Notes under the pieces: model-generated
What the model was told of the DNA's origin: nothing
What the model saw: only the letters and a program-made list of their open reading frames with translations
Databases searched by the model: none
Assembly (NCBI GenBank): GCA_000825765.1
Contig: CDGH01000070.1
Coordinates: 148,061-212,060, forward strand
DNA from: Ehrlichia minasensis
GTDB lineage: Bacteria; Pseudomonadota; Alphaproteobacteria; Rickettsiales; Anaplasmataceae
Length of the DNA stretch: 64,000 nucleotides
Direction of reading: 5' to 3'
Program-made: the position numbers and the translations under genes
Shown: positions 61,031 through 64,000 of the stretch, one piece after another
Position numbering within the stretch: the stretch's first letter is position 1
How the letters are laid out: each line of letters starts with the position of its first letter

Positions 61031-61783
61031 TTATTTATCATGCCGTTCAATATATTTACAAGCTAATATTGATGCCTCATACAATAATAACATTGGTATT
61101 GCCAACCCTATTTGACTCAATACATCAGGTGGTGTAAGTATAGCAGCGAGGATAAAAATAATTACAATTGCAACTCTTCTTTTTTTTGCTAGGCTTTTAG
61201 CTGATACTATACCAATTCTAGACATTAATGTTAAAAATATAGGAATTTGAAATGCTACTCCAAATGCAAACATCAGTTGCAACACTAATTCTAAATACTC
61301 ACTTACTGATGGCATAAATTCTATAGGTACACCCATAGAAGCATCTCTATTTTCAAAAGCAATGAAAAATCTCCAAGCTAAGGGAAATATATAATAGTAA
61401 ACTATCGCAGCTCCAATCACAAAAAGCACTGGCGTTGATATTAAATATGGTAATAACACCAGTTTTTCCTTTTTGTATAACCCTGGAGCTAAAAACATAT
61501 AAAATTGCCATGCAAAAACAGGAAAAGAACACAGTAAAGCAGCCATAGTAGCAACCTTTAAATATACAAAAAAAGCTTCTGTTAAATCAGTATATATTAA
61601 AGAAAACTCAGAATTAGCACCTTCCAAATCTATTAGAGGAATTAACAGAAAATTATATATTTTTTCAGAAAAAAAATAACACACACCAAACATAATACAG
61701 AAAAATACAAAGCAAAAAAATAATCTATATCTTAATTCTTCAAAATGCTTAAAAAATGGCATTTCGCCAGTTGTAGATTTCAT
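61031..61783 (-). CDS. tatC: Sec-independent protein translocase TatC
   Basis: TatC is the receptor for twin-arginine signal peptides in the inner membrane. 250 residues with six hydrophobic segments. The N-terminal FFKHFEELRYRL (residues 10-21) is the conserved F-x-x-H-x-x-E-L-R motif (HL replaced by HF). FLAPGLYKKEKLVLLPYL and the region FAFGVAFQIPIFL are also typical. tatA/B are not here. It lies 21 bases after ispG and is probably co-transcribed with it. Confidence 0.96.
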   Translation of the reverse strand: MKSTTGEMPFFKHFEELRYRLFFCFVFFCIMFGVCYFFSEKIYNFLLIPLIDLEGANSEFSLIYTDLTEAFFVYLKVATMAALLCSFPVFAWQFYMFLAPGLYKKEKLVLLPYLISTPVLFVIGAAIVYYYIFPLAWRFFIAFENRDASMGVPIEFMPSVSEYLELVLQLMFAFGVAFQIPIFLTLMSRIGIVSAKSLAKKRRVAIVIIFILAAILTPPDVLSQIGLAIPMLLLYEASILACKYIERHDK

Positions 61784-61804
61784 AATATAGAATACCTTTT
61801 TTAT

Positions 61805-63073
61805 TCATTGATAGTTGACGTTAACATAATTTTCAATTATTGATGTAAACTGCTCAAAAATATTTTTACCTTCTAAAGTACATAACTTTTCACCATCTTG
61901 ATATACAGCAGCTACAGGTCTTTCACCATAACCAGGCAGACTGATGCCTAAGTTCGCATGTTTACTTTCACCTGGACCATTGACTATACAACCCATAACA
62001 GCTACAACCATATCTTTAGCTCTGGGATGAGTGTCTTTCCACACAGACATACGACCTGCTATATAATCATTTACATCTTTTACCAACTGATGAAAATATT
62101 TAGGATTAGTCCTATTACAACCTGGACATGAAGTGACTTGTGCACTAAAATTCTTTAATCCTATACTTTGTAAAATTTCTTGACATAATTTCACTTCAGT
62201 CACCCTTGACTCACCAGGTTGTTGAGTTAGTGACACACGTATAGTATCACCTATACCATTAAGCAATAAATAAGATATTCCTGCAACACTACTAACTATT
62301 CCTTTAATACCAGAACCTGCTTCTGTTAAACCCAAATGTAAAGGATAATTACATACATTTGACAACACTGTATAAACAGGGATTAAATCTTGTATTTTAC
62401 TAGTTTTGCAAGATATAACTATTTTATTTTTTGAAAGACCAATTTCTTCTGCACGTTTAGCACTTGTCACTGCAGAAATCACCAATGCTTTTTGTAAAAC
62501 TATATAATCTGGTTTAGGATTGCTAAGCAATGCATTATCATTCATTAATTTTGAAGCTAAATACTTATCTAAACTTCCCCAATTCACACCTATTCTAATA
62601 GGTATATCGTATTTTATTGCAAACTCTATAACATCTTCAAAATTTTTATCTCTTTTATTACCAAAACCAATATTTCCTGGATTTATCCGTATTTTCCCTA
62701 GAGCAGATGCACACTCTGGATATTCCTTTACTAATCTAGCAATTTCATACTGTCCACATCCTATTATCATCTTATCATCAAAACCATTATCTACCAGAAC
62801 GTCCCTAATATAAGGAATACTTTTTATAGCCTGTTCTGAATTCACTGCAACTCTTACCAGTTCAGATCCAGCTTTTGCCAATTCTAAAACTTCATGCGCA
62901 TCTTCATCAGCATTTCCAGATCCACCTAATGCCATTGACTGTATTACTATAGGGTTATTACCACCAATTACTACACTACCAACTTTAACCTCATGAGTTA
63001 ACTTATCTTTTTTTTTTATACAGTCAAACAAATTTTCTTCATTTAGAATACTACTTATAACATCACATTGCAT
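61805..63073 (-). CDS. ispG: 4-hydroxy-3-methylbut-2-enyl diphosphate synthase (IspG/GcpE)
   Basis: IspG is a [4Fe-4S] enzyme of the MEP pathway that reduces MEcPP to HMBPP. From the ATG at 63073 it has 422 residues; a TTG four codons earlier is a weaker start. Cluster ligands are visible in TSCPGCNRT and in [18 protein letters not shown]. The N-terminal TIM-barrel domain begins with [20 protein letters not shown]. It provides the isoprenoid precursors used, among others, by MiaA in this window. tatC follows in the same transcript. Confidence 0.97.
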   Translation of the reverse strand: MQCDVISSILNEENLFDCIKKKDKLTHEVKVGSVVIGGNNPIVIQSMALGGSGNADEDAHEVLELAKAGSELVRVAVNSEQAIKSIPYIRDVLVDNGFDDKMIIGCGQYEIARLVKEYPECASALGKIRINPGNIGFGNKRDKNFEDVIEFAIKYDIPIRIGVNWGSLDKYLASKLMNDNALLSNPKPDYIVLQKALVISAVTSAKRAEEIGLSKNKIVISCKTSKIQDLIPVYTVLSNVCNYPLHLGLTEAGSGIKGIVSSVAGISYLLLNGIGDTIRVSLTQQPGESRVTEVKLCQEILQSIGLKNFSAQVTSCPGCNRTNPKYFHQLVKDVNDYIAGRMSVWKDTHPRAKDMVVAVMGCIVNGPGESKHANLGISLPGYGERPVAAVYQDGEKLCTLEGKNIFEQFTSIIENYVNVNYQ

Positions 63074-63161
63074 ACCACACCGCAATCTTCCACATCAATA
63101 GAAGATTATATACACCAAAAGTAAATGTTACTACTTTTAATTTTTATGAAAATTCTCACTA

Positions 63162-64000
63162 TTATTTTCTATAATATTCTGTATCGTCATAGTTATCATC
63201 ATCATAGTAATAAGTAATAGTATAATCTTCATCATACTCTTTTATTTTTCTAAGATTCTGCAACAATTCTTCTTCCTCTTGAGATAGAACTACTTTATGA
63301 TCATTATCACCATCCTTAATAACACTACCCTGTTCATCATCCTTAATTATTTTCACATTTTCTTCTTCTTTGATTCGCAAAATAGGAGACTTATCTTGAT
63401 CATTTTTACTCTCTACTTTCTGTACACCTTTTTTAACATCATACTGTTCATCACTTGATTCTTTCAAAAATGAAAGAAAATGTAAAGGTTTGTGATTACT
63501 TTTTTGCTCACCTTCTTCAGGAATATGTTGAGAGGATTCTGCACTATTCTTTGGCTGAGATAATAAAATACCATCATCATTATTAACTTTATTATCTTCT
63601 AATTCATCATTGAAATCTTTGTGTTTATCATCTTCTATTTTTGGAAACTTTAATAATGAAAGTAACCCATGTTCTTTCCTATCACTTTGATTATCATTGC
63701 TAGAGTCACTAGAATCTTGTAATTCATTCTTATCTTCAACCTTTCCCACTGTAGGCTTAGAATCATCAACTTTCTTACCTTTAGCATCTTGTAACTTACT
63801 TTTATCTTCAACTTTTACTACTGGAGGCTTAGAATCATCAACTTTCTTACCTTTAGCATCTTGTAACTTACTTTTATCTTCAACTTTTACTACTGGAGGC
63901 TTAGAATCATTAACTTTCTTACCTTTAGCATCTTGTAACTTACTTTTATCCTCAACTTTTACCACTGTAGGCTTAGAATCATCAACTTTCTTACCTTTAG
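63162..64000 (-). CDS. acidic tandem-repeat protein, 5' end outside window (partial)
   Basis: Function not recognised. The frame is open to the right window edge, so the start codon lies beyond 64000; a GTG inside the repeats at 63965 is not a likely start. The visible N-terminal side consists of 24-residue repeats (unit VKVEDKSKLQDAKGKKVDDS followed by KPPV), at least three nearly identical plus partial ones. The C-terminal 190 residues are non-repetitive, very rich in Asp, Glu, Lys and Ser, ending in a Tyr/Asp-rich tail (YTITYYYDDDNYDDTEYYRK). Charged tandem-repeat proteins of this style are well known as secreted antigens in Ehrlichia, but I cannot equate this one with a named TRP. Confidence 0.8.
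   Translation of the reverse strand, partial: KGKKVDDSKPTVVKVEDKSKLQDAKGKKVNDSKPPVVKVEDKSKLQDAKGKKVDDSKPPVVKVEDKSKLQDAKGKKVDDSKPTVGKVEDKNELQDSSDSSNDNQSDRKEHGLLSLLKFPKIEDDKHKDFNDELEDNKVNNDDGILLSQPKNSAESSQHIPEEGEQKSNHKPLHFLSFLKESSDEQYDVKKGVQKVESKNDQDKSPILRIKEEENVKIIKDDEQGSVIKDGDNDHKVVLSQEEEELLQNLRKIKEYDEDYTITYYYDDDNYDDTEYYRK
63756..64000 (-). repeat. 72-bp in-frame tandem repeats
   Basis: On the plus strand the unit begins at CTTAGAATC and recurs exactly every 72 bases at 63756, 63828, 63900 and 63972, continuing to the window edge. The first two complete units are almost identical; the third has a few substitutions. A half unit precedes them at about 63720-63755. The period is a multiple of three, so copy-number change would keep the frame. 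Confidence 0.97.

Noticed and set aside
63720..64000. Regular direct repeats considered as a CRISPR array
   Set aside because: The units are contiguous 72-bp in-frame coding repeats without unique spacers.

Overview
This window reads as a chromosomal segment of an Ehrlichia species (Anaplasmataceae, Rickettsiales). The evidence is the very AT-rich base composition, the set of recognisable genes (nuoD/E split from the rest of nuo, a lone virB8-like gene, pccB, a second-class gltX, ClpA, an RND pump, TatC, IspG), several families of proteins that look lineage-restricted, and a tandem-repeat protein at the right edge. The many long non-coding stretches, partial gene duplications and decayed copies fit best with E. 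ruminantium, the Ehrlichia known for low coding density and active repeats. That species call is an inference, not something read from a marker gene.

Layout. 0.9-2.7 kb: nuoD-nuoE (complex I). 3.5-10.4 kb: a cluster of six same-strand paralogues (here called family F) sharing a Cys-Ile-Gly-(Asn/Tyr)-Thr motif domain. One member carries the domain twice, one is broken by a frameshift at a short TA tract, and one has a long charged N-terminal arm. 10.9-12.8 kb: gltX, tRNA-Thr(GGT) and a 40-residue small protein. 13-22.4 kb: a poorly coding zone with a second paralogous family (family P, starting MQLLLL-like and usually ending TLK), spread around pccB, with one member decayed and one inverted, plus gene remnants. 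22.5-24.3 kb: a decayed, inverted and internally deleted copy of prfA facing the intact prfA; a second short prfA 5' fragment lies at 33.6 kb.

24.5-39.5 kb: housekeeping genes (engB, argB, a porin-like outer-membrane protein, hemF, rmuC, virB8-like, a dicarboxylate symporter, serS, a degenerate 3-hydroxyacyl-CoA dehydrogenase, miaA) and two lineage-type hypotheticals. 40-45 kb: mgtE, tRNA-Leu(CAA), atpD-atpC, a small transaldolase and a GapR-like protein. 45.9-52.4 kb: a 1,327-residue membrane-anchored coiled-coil-type protein and clpA. 52.5-57.7 kb: a TerC-family protein and the nusA-infB-rbfA translation operon. 57.8-64 kb: an RND transporter, tatC, ispG and the 3' part of an acidic tandem-repeat protein that runs off the window.

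Functionally, the identifiable genes cover respiration and ATP synthesis, translation, propionyl-CoA and haem metabolism, isoprenoids, envelope transport and secretion. The candidates for undescribed biology are families F and P, the giant coiled-coil protein, the 72-bp tandem-repeat protein and the catalytically degenerate dehydrogenase. I saw no rRNA, CRISPR array, insertion sequence or phage module.
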